Shown here piece after piece: positions 1 through 10,724 of a DNA stretch of 64,000 nt. The position numbers were made by a program, and so were the translations under genes. The stretch is from Toxorhynchites rutilus septentrionalis (taxonomy: Eukaryota; Arthropoda; Insecta; Diptera; Culicidae): positions 222,965,882 to 223,029,881 of the forward strand of contig NC_073746.1 of NCBI RefSeq assembly GCF_029784135.1, read 5' to 3'. Under the pieces are notes generated by a model. The model had not been told where the DNA came from and searched no databases. It saw only the letters and a list, made by a program, of their open reading frames with translations. Each line of letters begins with the position of its first letter. The first letter of the stretch is position 1.

Positions 1-599
1 AAATAATTCACCAATTGTATTATGCTATGTATCTTTCACATAACGGCAACAGAAGACATGAACCGAATCGGTTGTCTGCACTTTGAGATTGAGTCACGCT
101 GCTACACTGCCTTCCCATTTAGATATCACACACTTTTTTTTGAACACTTTTGCTCCTATATTCCGCTTGAAGTGGGATCGATCCTCAGCACATGCAACAG
201 TAATGCTTCCCACTGAGATTCTAAAGCGTACTCCCTCAAAAGATACTTTGTATCTAAATAAATCCAGTGTATGTCTATATTCCAAAAGTGCCATTTCCGC
301 GCTGACACGAAAATCTCCCGTGTGTAAAATATTTAACCCATTTTGTATCGTAAAAAGAAACATGATTCCTCCGAGACAACTGAAATGCAAGTGGTTGAGA
401 AAAAATAATCCAATTCTTTCACATTCTACGCCGTTATGTGGGCATATATAACAATCGTTTCAAGCAAATACAGTATCAGATAAAACGTTTGAAATGCTTT
501 AATGAACAAATGAATGTCTCACCTCTAAACGTCCCAGGCACGGTGACATTATTAATCGAAACTTCGTTTTAATCAAATACAGGGGTCGGCATGAAAATG
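1..599. other. Gene-free flank, nothing recognised
   Basis: The short open frames here (up to about 120 codons) have no recognisable domain and overlap each other on both strands. I see no repeat, RNA gene or promoter that I can name. Confidence 0.5.
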
Positions 600-790
600 C
601 TTAGAAAAGTAATGTGACACTTCCAATATAACCGTACCGGAAAGCCTTTCTAACGAATCTTAGAGAATTTCCTACTCGATTGGTAGGTGAATCATCGGAG
701 TTCGTTCCAAGCGAAATTACATAACTTTATTTCGTTACCTGTGTTCTGATTTGGCACCCTTACTGAAAGACGGAGTCCTACGTCAAATTT
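600..790 (-). repeat. Dispersed repeat with GACGTAGGA-type end, minus orientation
   Basis: Read on the minus strand this begins with a TGACGTAGGACTCCGTC-like end, continues through AGTAAGGGTGCCAAATCAG and a GAAATAAAGTTA stretch, and runs on for about 180 bp. The same order of blocks is found on the plus strand at 43478-43660, so the two are copies of one family. No coding capacity. The family's class (MITE or SINE) is not certain. Confidence 0.6.
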
Positions 791-1262
791 GATTTGAGTA
801 TTTAGGCGTTATTGGTATTTATTTAAAGATAAAGATTAAATTGATTAAAAAACTCCAGAAAATATTTTTTTCTTTAACTTAACTTCATTCAGTTTTAATA
901 GTCATTTGATACAGCCACTTCATTGATTCTCGGTCTTTCAGACCGTATGTGTGAATATAGGAGGATTAATAATGTTGTTATTCTAGATAATGTTGTTCAT
1001 CGTTTCAACGTTGACCATTCAAAATCCATTCAAGGTCAAACTGACCATTGGGTGAACATGTTTCCCGCGCTCTTTTTGACGAAATTGTCGCACTTTGCTC
1101 CTTTATTTTTTGTCTAGTGTGCAAAGAGCTCAAATAGTATTATTTGAGCACAATTATTCTGGAACTATTGCTTCGTTGAAAATATCAAAGCTGTTGTTGT
1201 TTTCCGAAGTTAATAGCAAAAGTTGTATTTGTGACTCCATTTGCAGATTGTATCGTTATTCA
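791..1262. other. Gene-free spacer
   Basis: AT-rich sequence. Open frames of 60-70 codons show no known motif. Nothing else recognised. Confidence 0.45.
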
Positions 1263-1263
1263 G

Positions 1264-1483
1264 TTAACACGTTGAGTCCCGCGTCGGTCTCTAGGGGCCG
1301 ACGTTGAGCTTTTTGGTAGGAAAGCGCAGACTGACTGGGATCGACAGTTACAAAATAAGAAAATAAAAATATATACGTTTTTTTCGGATGTGTTACAAGA
1401 TGTGACCTTTCTAGTCGAATTTCTGACTATTTTCTATTTATACAATAAGTTTCTTTGGGCGAGACGGGACTCAACGTGTTTAA
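1264..1483. mobile_element. Short MITE flanked by TTAA, possibly piggyBac-like
   Basis: The left end reads TTAA then CACGTTGAGTCCCG. The right end reads CGGGACTCAACGTGT then TTAA, so about 15 bp are inverted terminal repeats and TTAA would be the target duplication. A TTAA target is characteristic of piggyBac elements; that assignment is inferred only from the target and ends. The element is about 215 bp and has no coding capacity. A related left end (ACACGTTGAG) appears near 32640. Confidence 0.6.
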
Positions 1484-2554
1484 ATCGTAATTTTAAAACA
1501 AATTCTCGTAAAAATAAGTAAAATCAATTCATCAATTTATCAGAATAAACTGCGGAATGATTGATTGAACGCCACCGGCAGGTCAATTAATGATATTAAA
1601 TAGTTTCACCGCAAATGATACACGAAAACCAAAATTAAAGGCCCCTAGAGTGGAGGCGACGAAAATTCCGCTGGAACATTCAATTTCCATTGCATGTCAC
1701 TTCGTGGAATCGCTCCAGGAAATATGTGGGTTATCGATGATACATAAAACCAGCCTTCAGCCGGTGTAAGCAGTCTCACCGTTGCGTTCGTTGGAGTTCC
1801 ATTTTGTTCAGTTGTAAACGATAAAAGCGCTTATCCACCGCTCGCATGATGATGCCATTCATTTAATTTATTCAAGCATAAACAATGCTCCCCCGAAAAA
1901 CCCGCCTTTCCTGTGTTGATTTGGCTCATTAGGTATGCAAACTGATTATCGATATTGTGATACGGGTCCTCTCTGTTATGTTAATTTTATAAGTAAAATA
2001 TTGATTTTTTGGTACTTTCCGAAACGCGCCGATTTTGGCTACAAATTATAGAAGCCGTTCCGATTACGCGGATTGTTACCAGCAACGTAATGATTCGCAC
2101 CAGAATCAATACTAGTCGTTTTCAATTGGAAACCAACTTAATTACAATTTCAATATTTAATAGCTGAGGATTTGGTGAATTAATTGTTAGCAAATGTATG
2201 TGGGCAAATAGGTAAATAGTAGTTTGGTTGTGCGGAGCATTATTTTTAAAACACGGAATGGAATTTGAGTATCGTGTGTTCACGTAATTGACCACGCAAA
2301 TAACCTCATTTGGGATTTGTTTTTGGGCGATTAAAATGCTCGCACATTAGCTAATTGTATTTTTCGTTTTGTTTAATTGTGCTTCACTTATGGTTGATAT
2401 ATATAAATTGTTCACATTACAGAACAGAGCCTATTCAAAGTGAAGTCTATTCTTCGAATTTAAATTATTTGAAATCGGTGCCGCATGCCAATTTTTACTT
2501 ACGATAACCAATTTAATCAAATTGTACATCTTTTTACCAAGCCCTTCACAAAAT
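1484..2554. other. Gene-free spacer
   Basis: No gene recognised. The stretch 1550-1960 is less low-complexity than its surroundings and could be conserved noncoding DNA, but this cannot be judged from one sequence. Confidence 0.4.
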
Positions 2555-3233
2555 CTATATGAATAAAAATGGAAGGCTGAATGTGTTGGTAAGCGGAAAA
2601 CCCGAGGTTCGATTTGTGCCGTATTCATTTTGCTGTATTAGTCTCTTATCGTAGATCAATATAGCGTAGAGAAAAATCGGAAAATTTTCGGGAAAACTCT
2701 GAGGGATGGTCGGAAAATTGAATTCTCATATATTCTACAGTTACATAATGATAAGCGTTGTTAGTCCATTTGATGTTTGCGCTAATGGAATTGATCTTTT
2801 TTGTGAAAGTGGAAATGTATTTCCAGGCGAAATAGCGGTTCCTATATCTTCTATTTATATAAATAAAAATGGAAGGCCAAATGTATTGGTTAGCGCAAAA
2901 CTCGAGGAAGGAATTATCCAATTTGGGCCGTCTTTATTTTATAATATTCTCTGTATCGAACATGTATTCCAACAACGGAGAAACATATTATTTGCAACTG
3001 ATTGAAGAATCTTGAATGTCAATTGTATCTGAAAATAAATTTAAATTATAATGACGAATTTTGGCAGAAGTACTAGAAAATTTATAGTAAAAGAAAATTG
3101 TAAAAGGTCAAAGGCTAATCAATCAATGGAGAGTTCTGCGATTCGACCCACGAACGTTCGCTTAGTAAGAAAACGTGAGTATTTTAATATGAAAAAAAAA
3201 ATAGGGCGGGACAAAGTTCGCTAGGTCAACTAG
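2555..3233 (+). mobile_element. Helitron 3' portion, non-autonomous
   Basis: The 3' end carries GGGACAAAGTTCGCTAGGTC and terminates in CTAG at 3230-3233 followed by T. This matches the shared 3' end of the copies ending at 12154, 19343 and 63543. Helitrons are known to end in CTRR behind a short hairpin and to insert between A and T. A module of about 85 bp (ATAAATAAAAATGGAAGG...CTCGAGG) occurs at 2560-2635 and again at 2855-2940, so the copy has an internal duplication or is a composite. No Rep/helicase coding sequence. The 5' boundary is approximate. Confidence 0.7.
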
Positions 3234-3660
<427 letters not shown>

Positions 3661-3661
<1 letters not shown>

Positions 3662-3678
3662 GGCGCAGTCAAGTGGAA
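3661..3678 (+). other. Primer-binding site
   Basis: TGGCGCAGTC immediately follows the 5' LTR. TGG plus a tRNA 3'-end complement is the standard minus-strand primer site, and this start is typical of insect errantiviruses. Which tRNA is used was not worked out. Confidence 0.8.
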
Positions 3679-3875
3679 GTGTGTAGTAATTAAGTGATAA
3701 TAGTGATCGCGAAAACCGAACTAGCTACGTTCCAACAGTGCAACAACTCATCCACCGGGAAACCGCTGCAGGACCAATACCAAGCAGTTTGTGTGTTTGA
3801 GGAGCGAAATCGGATCCACACACAGAACCCTCCCATAGAACCCGCACGAAAGGAACAATTTGAGGACTCCGGGAG

Positions 3876-3895
3876 ATGAGAATACACATTTTCCT
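3876..3895 (+). promoter_or_regulatory. Leader mini-exon with ATG and 5' splice donor for env mRNA
   Basis: An ATG at 3876 opens a short run of mostly hydrophobic codons that ends at a strong splice donor, CCT|GTAAGT, with GT at 3896. The env reading frame has a good acceptor ending in CAG at 8786. Joining 3895 to 8787 keeps frame and would give env a signal-peptide-like N-terminus. Making env from a spliced RNA is established for errantiviruses; this particular exon pair is inferred from sequence. Confidence 0.6.
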
Positions 3896-4140
3896 GTAAG
3901 TAACCCAGTTTTTACTTTTAACACAAAAGCAATCAGACACATTGAGCGAATGGATTGCAACGACATATAAACGATACTAATTCAGAGGTGCTAGCCCCTA
4001 CCCGAGGTAAGCGAATACCTGGAATATCACAAGTGAATAAACAAATACTAACATAAAAAAAAAACACAAACGATAAACCCACAAGAAACGCAGAATAAAC
4101 TAGCGAATAAAAAGTGAAAGTGAAACCACAAAGCACAAAT

Positions 4141-5118
4141 ATGGATAGAAATTCGGCTTCACCGGAGCCTTTGATTCCGGATTTTGATGAGTCTGTGCCA
4201 ATAGTTGCACAGCAAAGTACAATTGCGGACGAATTAATACAACACATTCAACACTTAACAGAAAATCAAAACAAATTAATTGAAACTATTGCAAAACTGA
4301 AACAAAAAGCAGAGGATCCTTTTCTCCAATATAGGACTCCTGACCCCATTCGTAATTTACACGAATTCAAAGGAACTAGAAGAAGTGAAACTCAAGCGTG
4401 GATCGACGATGTCGAGAATACGTTAGAGCTATTTAAAAATCAGAAAGGCTCAATGGTGTATTTTCAATACATTAGGGCCATAAAAAGCAAAATTACAGAA
4501 CGGGCGAAAGACACGCTTATTGCGGCCGGCAACCCGAATACATGGGAGGAAATCAAAGAAGTCCTCTTAAATGCACACGGAGATCGACGAGATCTCCCAA
4601 CACAAATTCAATCTCTATTTTATGCCAAACAGGGCAACAAAAATGTTACAGATTACTATAACAAAATAAAAGACTCCAGCATTAAAACGAGTCTCGCGCT
4701 AATGGACGAATATAAAGGGTCAATTACAGCCCTAAATAAATTAGTAAGCCTCATGACGCTAACACGGTTTGTAGATGGCCTGGGGGAAAATCTTTCAATG
4801 AATGTGAGAAGTCACAAGCCAGATACGCTTGATGAAGCGTTTTTTTTTAATTTTATCTGTATTATAGTGATTTTCAACTCATTAGGCTGGTTCGTCACTT
4901 TTACTTCCATTTTTGGAAGAATGTCGGGAGTGAGAATTGAACTCGTGACCTTTAGCGTGAGAGGCATGGATGATGAAGCGTTATCGATCACGCTGCAATA
5001 CACAAACGCGGTATTTAGACAAAAACTAGAGAAAAGAAGCAACACCAGTAGTAACAGTAATGCTAATCCATCCTCCTCAAAGGAACAACAATGTATACCC
5101 TCCATCAGGAAACCATAA
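4141..5118 (+). pseudogene. gag: Errantivirus gag, interrupted by an in-frame SINE and frameshifted near its end
   Basis: Gag forms the particle core and binds the genomic RNA. The first ATG in frame is at 4141; the open frame extends a little upstream but without an ATG. The N-terminal part has a helical region and the FKGTR...WIDDVE block seen in Ty3/gypsy capsid proteins. Codons from 4840 to 4971 are not gag: they are a 5'-truncated SINE flanked by duplicated GATGAAGCG, and because the insertion adds 141 bp (47 codons) without a stop, the frame stays open. Shortly before 5118 the frame is lost, and the expected C-terminal, asparagine- and acid-rich tail continues in another frame at 5085-5350. 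The product would have a foreign hydrophobic insert in its capsid region and is unlikely to work. Confidence 0.85.
4831..4980 (-). mobile_element. 5'-truncated tRNA-derived SINE inside gag, with target-site duplication
   Basis: GATGAAGCG occurs at 4831-4839 and 4972-4980 as a target-site duplication, possibly extended by TT. The insert between them matches the complete SINE at 46550-46702 on the minus strand, including the B-box-like GAGTTCAATTCTC and the GAAGTAAAAGTGACGAACCA body with an A-rich tail (read here as a T-run). The A-box end present in the 46.6-kb copy is missing, so this copy is 5'-truncated. Confidence 0.88.
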
Positions 5119-5350
5119 GCAGAACTCGGGGAAATTTAGAAATAATAATTATAACAACGAAGACGTATCAATGAGGACACATACCTCAAAGATGCAAATG
5201 AATAACCACGAAGGGCAAGAGCCAGAGCCCAAAACGGAACAGATCAAAACCGAAGAGGCGAACGTTTCACAACTAGACTCAGGTGATGATGATTTCTTCG
5301 ATGACGAACTAAATTTTCATCAGGAACACGCGCCAAACGTACTAACGTAA
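5085..5350 (+). pseudogene. gag: Gag C-terminal segment in a shifted frame
   Basis: After the break near 5085-5118 the gag-like sequence continues in frame 2 as an N-, Q- and E-rich stretch ending in an acidic DSGDDDFFDDEL block, then stops at 5350. Pol resumes one base back (-1) relative to this frame. That fits the -1 gag-pol frameshift usual in these elements, so the unexpected event is the extra shift inside gag. No CCHC zinc knuckle is visible, as in other errantiviruses. Confidence 0.65.
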
Positions 5351-8300
5351 ATAACAACTTCATACCTTATTTCACAATAAATACGACTAATGGTGAAATG
5401 AAATTTTTGGTGGCCAACAAAAATTATATTTCACAAGACCATGTCAACATCGAAAACGCCAAACCGGAAAGCGGAATTCGAGTAACAAACATGAATGGAA
5501 CCCATGAAATTTCTAAATCAGTATCTTTCGATCCATTCGGTATCAAGAAAAAAGTGAAATTTTATGTTTTCAAGTTTCACGAATACTTTGACGGCCTAGT
5601 TGGGTACGAGACTTTGAGAGATCTAAGGGCTCAGCTCGACATTGGCAAAAATCAGTTGAGAATCGGAAGGAAAGCATTTAACCTGAAGAAGAAGTTCCCG
5701 ACTAGCAATAACATACATCTGAATGAACAAGAGTTTCAGTTCATAAAAATTGCGACGGAAAAGGATGGCGATTTCATTATATCGGACGAAAAGAGTTTGG
5801 GTGAATTTTCAATACTCCCTGGGGTGTACCACAGCTCCAACAGGGAAGCCTTTGTAGCCATTCGTAATTACAGAAAATCTCGAATTGAAATTAACCTTTC
5901 GGAATTAAACATTAACATTGAAGAATTCGTTATTTCGAAACTCCCAAGTAAGAATTTCGAAAAATCCCAGTTCAAAATCACAGATGACTCTTTAAACGAT
6001 AGAGAAAAAATCGAACTCGATAAAATTTTGAGGAAAAATTCGGAAATAATTTATTCGGAAAATCAAGCGCTATCGTTCACGCACCAAATTAAACACAAAA
6101 TAAGAACAGTCGATGATATCCCGGTGCATACCAAGTCGTACCGATATCCTCAAATTTATGAGGAAGAAGTGCAAAAGCAGATTCAAACACTGCTGAAAGA
6201 TGGTATAATTCAGGAATCAATCTCACCCTATACGTCCCCGATTTGGATAGTGCCGAAGAAGGTCGACGCCACGCGAAGAAAAAAATTTCGATTAGTCATT
6301 GACTATCGAAAATTAAATGAAAAAACGATTTCCGATCGTTACCCAATACCAGATATCACAGAGATACTGGATAAACTTGAGAAAGCGACTTATTTTTCTA
6401 CTATCGACTTGGTCTCTGGATTCCATCAAATCCAATTAGACGAAAGCGATAGAGAAAAAACAGCATTCTCAGTCAATGGCGGAAAGTACGAGTTTACTAG
6501 AATGCCATTCGGCTTAAAGAACGCACCCGCAACATTTCAAAGGGTGATGGATGCTGTACTTCGCGAGTTCATCGGAAAATGTTGTCTAGTATACATGGAC
6601 GACATTATCGTATTTTCAAGTTCCTTCGAAGAACATATCAAAGACATTCGGAACATATTTGGAAAACTAAAAGAGGCAAATCTAAAAATACAATTTGAAA
6701 AATGTTTTTTCTTTAGGAAAGAAACACAATTTCTTGGCCACACAGTTACGAGAGAAGGAGTTAAACCTAACTCCGATAAAATCGAAGTAATCAGAAACTG
6801 GCCAATCCCGAAGAACGAAACTGAATTGAAACAGTTTTTAGGCACAATTGGGTATTACAGATGATTCATTAGGGACTTTGCCAAATTGGTAAAACCCCTT
6901 ACAAAATTACTAAGGAAAGACACTGAGTTCGAATTTTCTAGGGAAACAATAACATGTTTCGAGAAATGTAGAGAAATCCTAACAAGGGACCCGATTTTGC
7001 AGTACCCTGATTTCTCGTAAGAGTTCATTTTAACAACAGATGCAAGCGACTACGCTATCGGAGCGGTACTCTCGCAGGGGCCCGTTGGTAAAGATAGACC
7101 GATTGCGTTTGCATCTAGGACACTGAACAAGACAGAGGAAAATTATTGAACGACCGAAAAAGAGTTTCTTGCTATGTACTGGGCGGTAAATCATTTCCGA
7201 CCATATTTATATGGTAGAAAATTCAAGCTAATAACAGATCACCAACCTTTAACTTATTCTCTAACAAATACAAACAAAAGAATTCTTAGAGGTAAACTCA
7301 AACTCGAAGAATACGATTACGAACTTTTATACAAACCAGGAAGGACAAATACCGTAGCAGATGCTCTATCGAGAATAAAACCGGAAGAGATCACCCACAG
7401 TTCTATCCAAGACATCAATAACCAGCATCAATATTCGGAAGGAAACGATACAAATCTAAGCACAATACATTCAGCGGATACGAGTGACGATTATTACATA
7501 TGGACCACAGAAAAACCACTGAACATGTTTAGAACACAAATTATTTTCTAAATCGCAAACATAAACACCGACGTATACGAAGAAATATTCCCAAGATACC
7601 ATAGACACACGATAGTGAGACCATTCTACAATGAGGAGGAAATCACCAAAGTATTTAAAATGCTATTGAATCCTAAAGGTGTGAGCGGCATCAAAGCACC
7701 TATTTCTCTGATCCAACTTATTCAAGAAACATACAGAAAATATTTCTCGACTAATAAAATTTTCAAGGTTTTTATTTCAGAAACGCTACTGGAAGATGTA
7801 CGACTGGAAAACGCCCAAGATGAAATCATAAAACAGACACACTCCTTTGCGCATCGCGGAATGAAAGAAAATAAAATTCAAATTTTACAAAGATACTTTT
7901 TCCCGGAACTCGATCGTAAATTAAAAATTCACGTAGCATCCTGTGACATTTGCAAGAAAAGTAAATATGACAGGAGGCCACCCCAGCTTATCCACAAAAG
8001 CACATTTGGAGAAAAACCTTTTGAACGAATTCATATCGATGTATTTTTCATGAAAGGATCAAAATGGCTTACGATCGTCGACTCATTCTCAAAATTCGCT
8101 AACATAATCGCTTTAGAATCCCGAACAATAGTAGACATGAAAAAAGCAATCACAGAACACCTCAGAATATTCGGCAGACCACAAACCATAGTGTGCGATC
8201 AAGAACCAACCTTTAAATCAATCGACTTTGTCGGATTTTCGAACGATCTTGGCATCGAAATGCACTTTGCGAGTAATTCAAACTCGAATGGAATCGTAGA

Positions 8301-8652
8301 ACGTTTTCATTCGACTTTGATCGAATTATACAGAACCTTGAAACATAAACACACCAACATTTCGCTTAATGACCAAATGAATATCATAACAGATATTTAT
8401 AATAACACATATCATTCGGTCACTAAGAGAAAACCCCGCGAGCTCGTTTTCAACCAAAGAAACACGGTCGACATCGAAGAAATCACTGAAAACGCGAACA
8501 AACTTCAATCCGCAGTGAAATTAGAACTTGACAAAAGGAAAGCAGCGTACGAAAAACAGCACGAAAACAATAAAAAACCACCCCAACTTCATACAAACGA
8601 TAATAAATATATTAAAATAACGCAACGGCTTAACAAAGTTCGAGATCCTTAA
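5351..8652 (+). pseudogene. pol: Errantivirus pol: protease region, RT, RNase H, integrase; four in-frame stops
   Basis: Pol copies the RNA genome to DNA and inserts it. One frame (frame 1) runs from about 5351 to 8652 with four stops: TGA 6862, TAA 7018, TGA 7147 and TAA 7549. The protease core is aberrant: the block that should carry the catalytic DTG reads FLV-ANKNYIS with those residues missing. Reverse transcriptase lies at about 6120-6870, with the LVIDYRKLN block, LVSGFHQI, FGLKNAPATFQ and the YMDD motif near 6592. RNase H lies at about 7020-7380, with [15 protein letters not shown] and ITDHQPL. The integrase at about 7800-8500 has an HHCC-type zinc-binding region and the catalytic D, D, E in IDVFFM, VCDQEP and GIVERFHS. 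No indels disturb the pol frame, so decay has been mainly by point mutation. Confidence 0.92.
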
Positions 8653-8780
8653 AAAATAGCAACCGTACTAACAGACAACGATTTAACTTTTACCGATAAA
8701 AACAACATAAAAATTCACAAAAATCGCTTGAAATCCTAAAGGAATAATAATACTAATTTGATAAACAACTTTACATTTCC

Positions 8781-8786
8781 TTGCAG
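8781..8786 (+). promoter_or_regulatory. Predicted 3' splice acceptor for env
   Basis: A pyrimidine-rich TTTACATTTCCTTGCAG ends at 8786, just where env-like sequence begins. It pairs with the donor at 3896 in a frame-preserving way. Inferred from sequence only. Confidence 0.55.
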
Positions 8787-10306
8787 ACTGTTCGCCCTTA
8801 CATCCGCAACGACGTATCAGGATGTATCAAATAACAATGGCTTAATAGTCTTTAAAATCAATCAAGTTAAAATAAAACTCGGATACGAAAGAATAATACA
8901 TAAAATTAATATGAACGACATTAAAAATAATATCTTATACATAGAAAAGCTAGCAAACACATTAAATACAACAACCCATCTGAAAAATACCCTTGATTAC
9001 AAGTTAAAAATTGCGCACGCCAAAACCAACAGCTTATCTCCTAGGAGAATTAGAAGAGGACTCATAGACGCTTTAGGTTCTACAATCAAATTCATAGCTG
9101 GAAATCCCGATCACGAAGATCTTTTGTTGATCAATCAAAATTTTGATAAACTCGAAACAACCTTGAATAAATTTATAACTAATGAATCAAAACAAATACG
9201 AATTAACAATCTCCTAGAAATCCATTTGAGCAATGTATCAAAAACATTAATAGATATCGAGGAATCAGTAAGAGAATCTCAAAATGAGCTAGGATATATC
9301 AACCTTATTTTTAACATAGATATTATTATAAGAATACTAGAAGATTTGGAAGAACAAATAACACTATCTAAACTAAACTTGATAAATAAAAATATACTTA
9401 GCCCAGCAGAAAAACTTTATATTTGGAATTTTCTAACTAAGCAAAACATAAGATTGACGTATGAAGACGAAATATTTGTTCACATCAATAGTATTGTCTC
9501 AATAAAAAGAAATCATTTTATTGTCATTGTAAAAAATCCCGATAGTAGAAAATAGGGACTACGAACTACTGCAGTTAGAACCAGTCGGCGGAAACAGCAC
9601 GAAGATCAGCACGAACATAAAATACGTAGCAAAATATAAGGAAAAGCTCTTCCAACAATCCGGCAAATGCACGATATGCGAAAGAACAAAGGCAATCACC
9701 GACGAATGCATCTCCAATATTCTAAATAACTTCAAAGCAAAATGCATTTTTTCAAAACAAAAGGAAAACCCCGAAATCAGAGAAATAATTCCAGGGACCA
9801 TAATAGTGGATACCACAGTAAGAATTCACATTTCGGACTCATGTGGCGACTCGAGAGAAATAACAACACCAACCATCATAGAAACTGAAAACTGTACAGT
9901 TAAAATAGGAAACAGTACATTCCACAACGTAAACAAAGTTATCGAACAGTTACAATTCATGACACCAATCTTTGGGAAAATTATAGAAGCCAAAGAACAT
10001 ATCCCCGATGCAGAAACACTTCACACCATCACCATAGACAACCTCGAAGAGCTGAACAAAATCAAAGTCCATTTGTCCAAAACACAAACCGTTGGAGGAT
10101 CACTGTTGACCTCCTTACTCGTCCTTGCAATTCTCCTATTCTTTATTCACAGATACTTGAAGAATAGGAAGACAAAACCCAATACCACTATTCCCTGCCA
10201 GATGCATGAAGCCGCAGCAGATCCTAACCCAAAGCCCACGGAAAAGGACGAATCACCATCCACCCCGCAACAACCACCAGACCATCAGCAATGGTTGCGT
10301 TGTTGA
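8787..10306 (+). pseudogene. env: Errantivirus env-like glycoprotein gene, frameshifted near 9550
   Basis: Env is a membrane fusion glycoprotein that gives some errantiviruses infectious capacity. The first segment (to the stop at 9553) has a basic RRIRR cleavage site around 9045-9060, directly followed by a GLIDALGS-type fusion-peptide region. That arrangement is shared with other insect errantivirus envelopes and baculovirus F proteins. Leucine/isoleucine-rich helical sequence follows. Near 9530-9555, in an A-rich tract, the frame changes. The remainder in frame 2 (to 10306) has several cysteines and N-glycosylation sites, then one membrane segment near 10105-10160 and a basic, proline-rich cytoplasmic tail. 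The single frameshift separates the fusion peptide from the membrane anchor, so no functional envelope is expected. Confidence 0.85.
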
Positions 10307-10340
10307 AGAGTATGAAGAGTCAAACGAGGACGCTCGACAC

Positions 10341-10352
10341 CTAGGGGGGAGG
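10341..10352 (+). other. Polypurine tract
   Basis: TAGGGGGGAGG lies directly before the 3' LTR, where the primer for plus-strand DNA synthesis is expected. Confidence 0.8.
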
Positions 10353-10629
10353 CGTTACGACGGGATCCCGCCCCCGCAGCATAGCAGCATAATCAGGAAA
10401 CGCAACCCGAAACCAACGAGACGCGCATGCAGCATAATTGAAGATGAACCGCACGCGCGAGAGGTGCAATCCGAAACCCGCGAGCCACCACACACGGATG
10501 CTGACGCTGTAGTTCGTCCCAATAAAATAGGTTACTCTGGATTGCCTGAATCAGTCCCTAATTGAATTCCAAAGTATTAAATGAGAGAATAAAGTTTTTT
10601 TTATCCATCTCGATACCACGATCGTATCT
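10353..10629 (+). repeat. Errantivirus 3' LTR
   Basis: Starts CGTTACGACGGGATCC and ends ACGATCGTATC(T), followed at once by TATATATAC. It is nearly identical to the 5' LTR except for two indels and a few substitutions. Confidence 0.9.

Positions 10630-10722
<93 letters not shown>
10630..10722. repeat. TA dinucleotide microsatellite, right part
   Basis: About 90 bp of (TA)n with one early C interruption, continuing the tract split by the errantivirus. Confidence 0.95.

Positions 10723-10724
<2 letters not shown>

Noticed and set aside
2706..3005. 99-codon ORF in the Helitron 3' module
   Set aside because: The same module occurs in several Helitron copies but the frame is not kept open in them, so it is not coding.
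4840..4971. Extra segment in gag considered as an intron
   Set aside because: It lacks splice sites, matches a SINE found elsewhere in the window and has a target-site duplication.
10206..10565. 119-codon ORF overlapping the end of env and the 3' LTR
   Set aside because: Shadow frame across the polypurine tract and LTR; the env frame explains this region.
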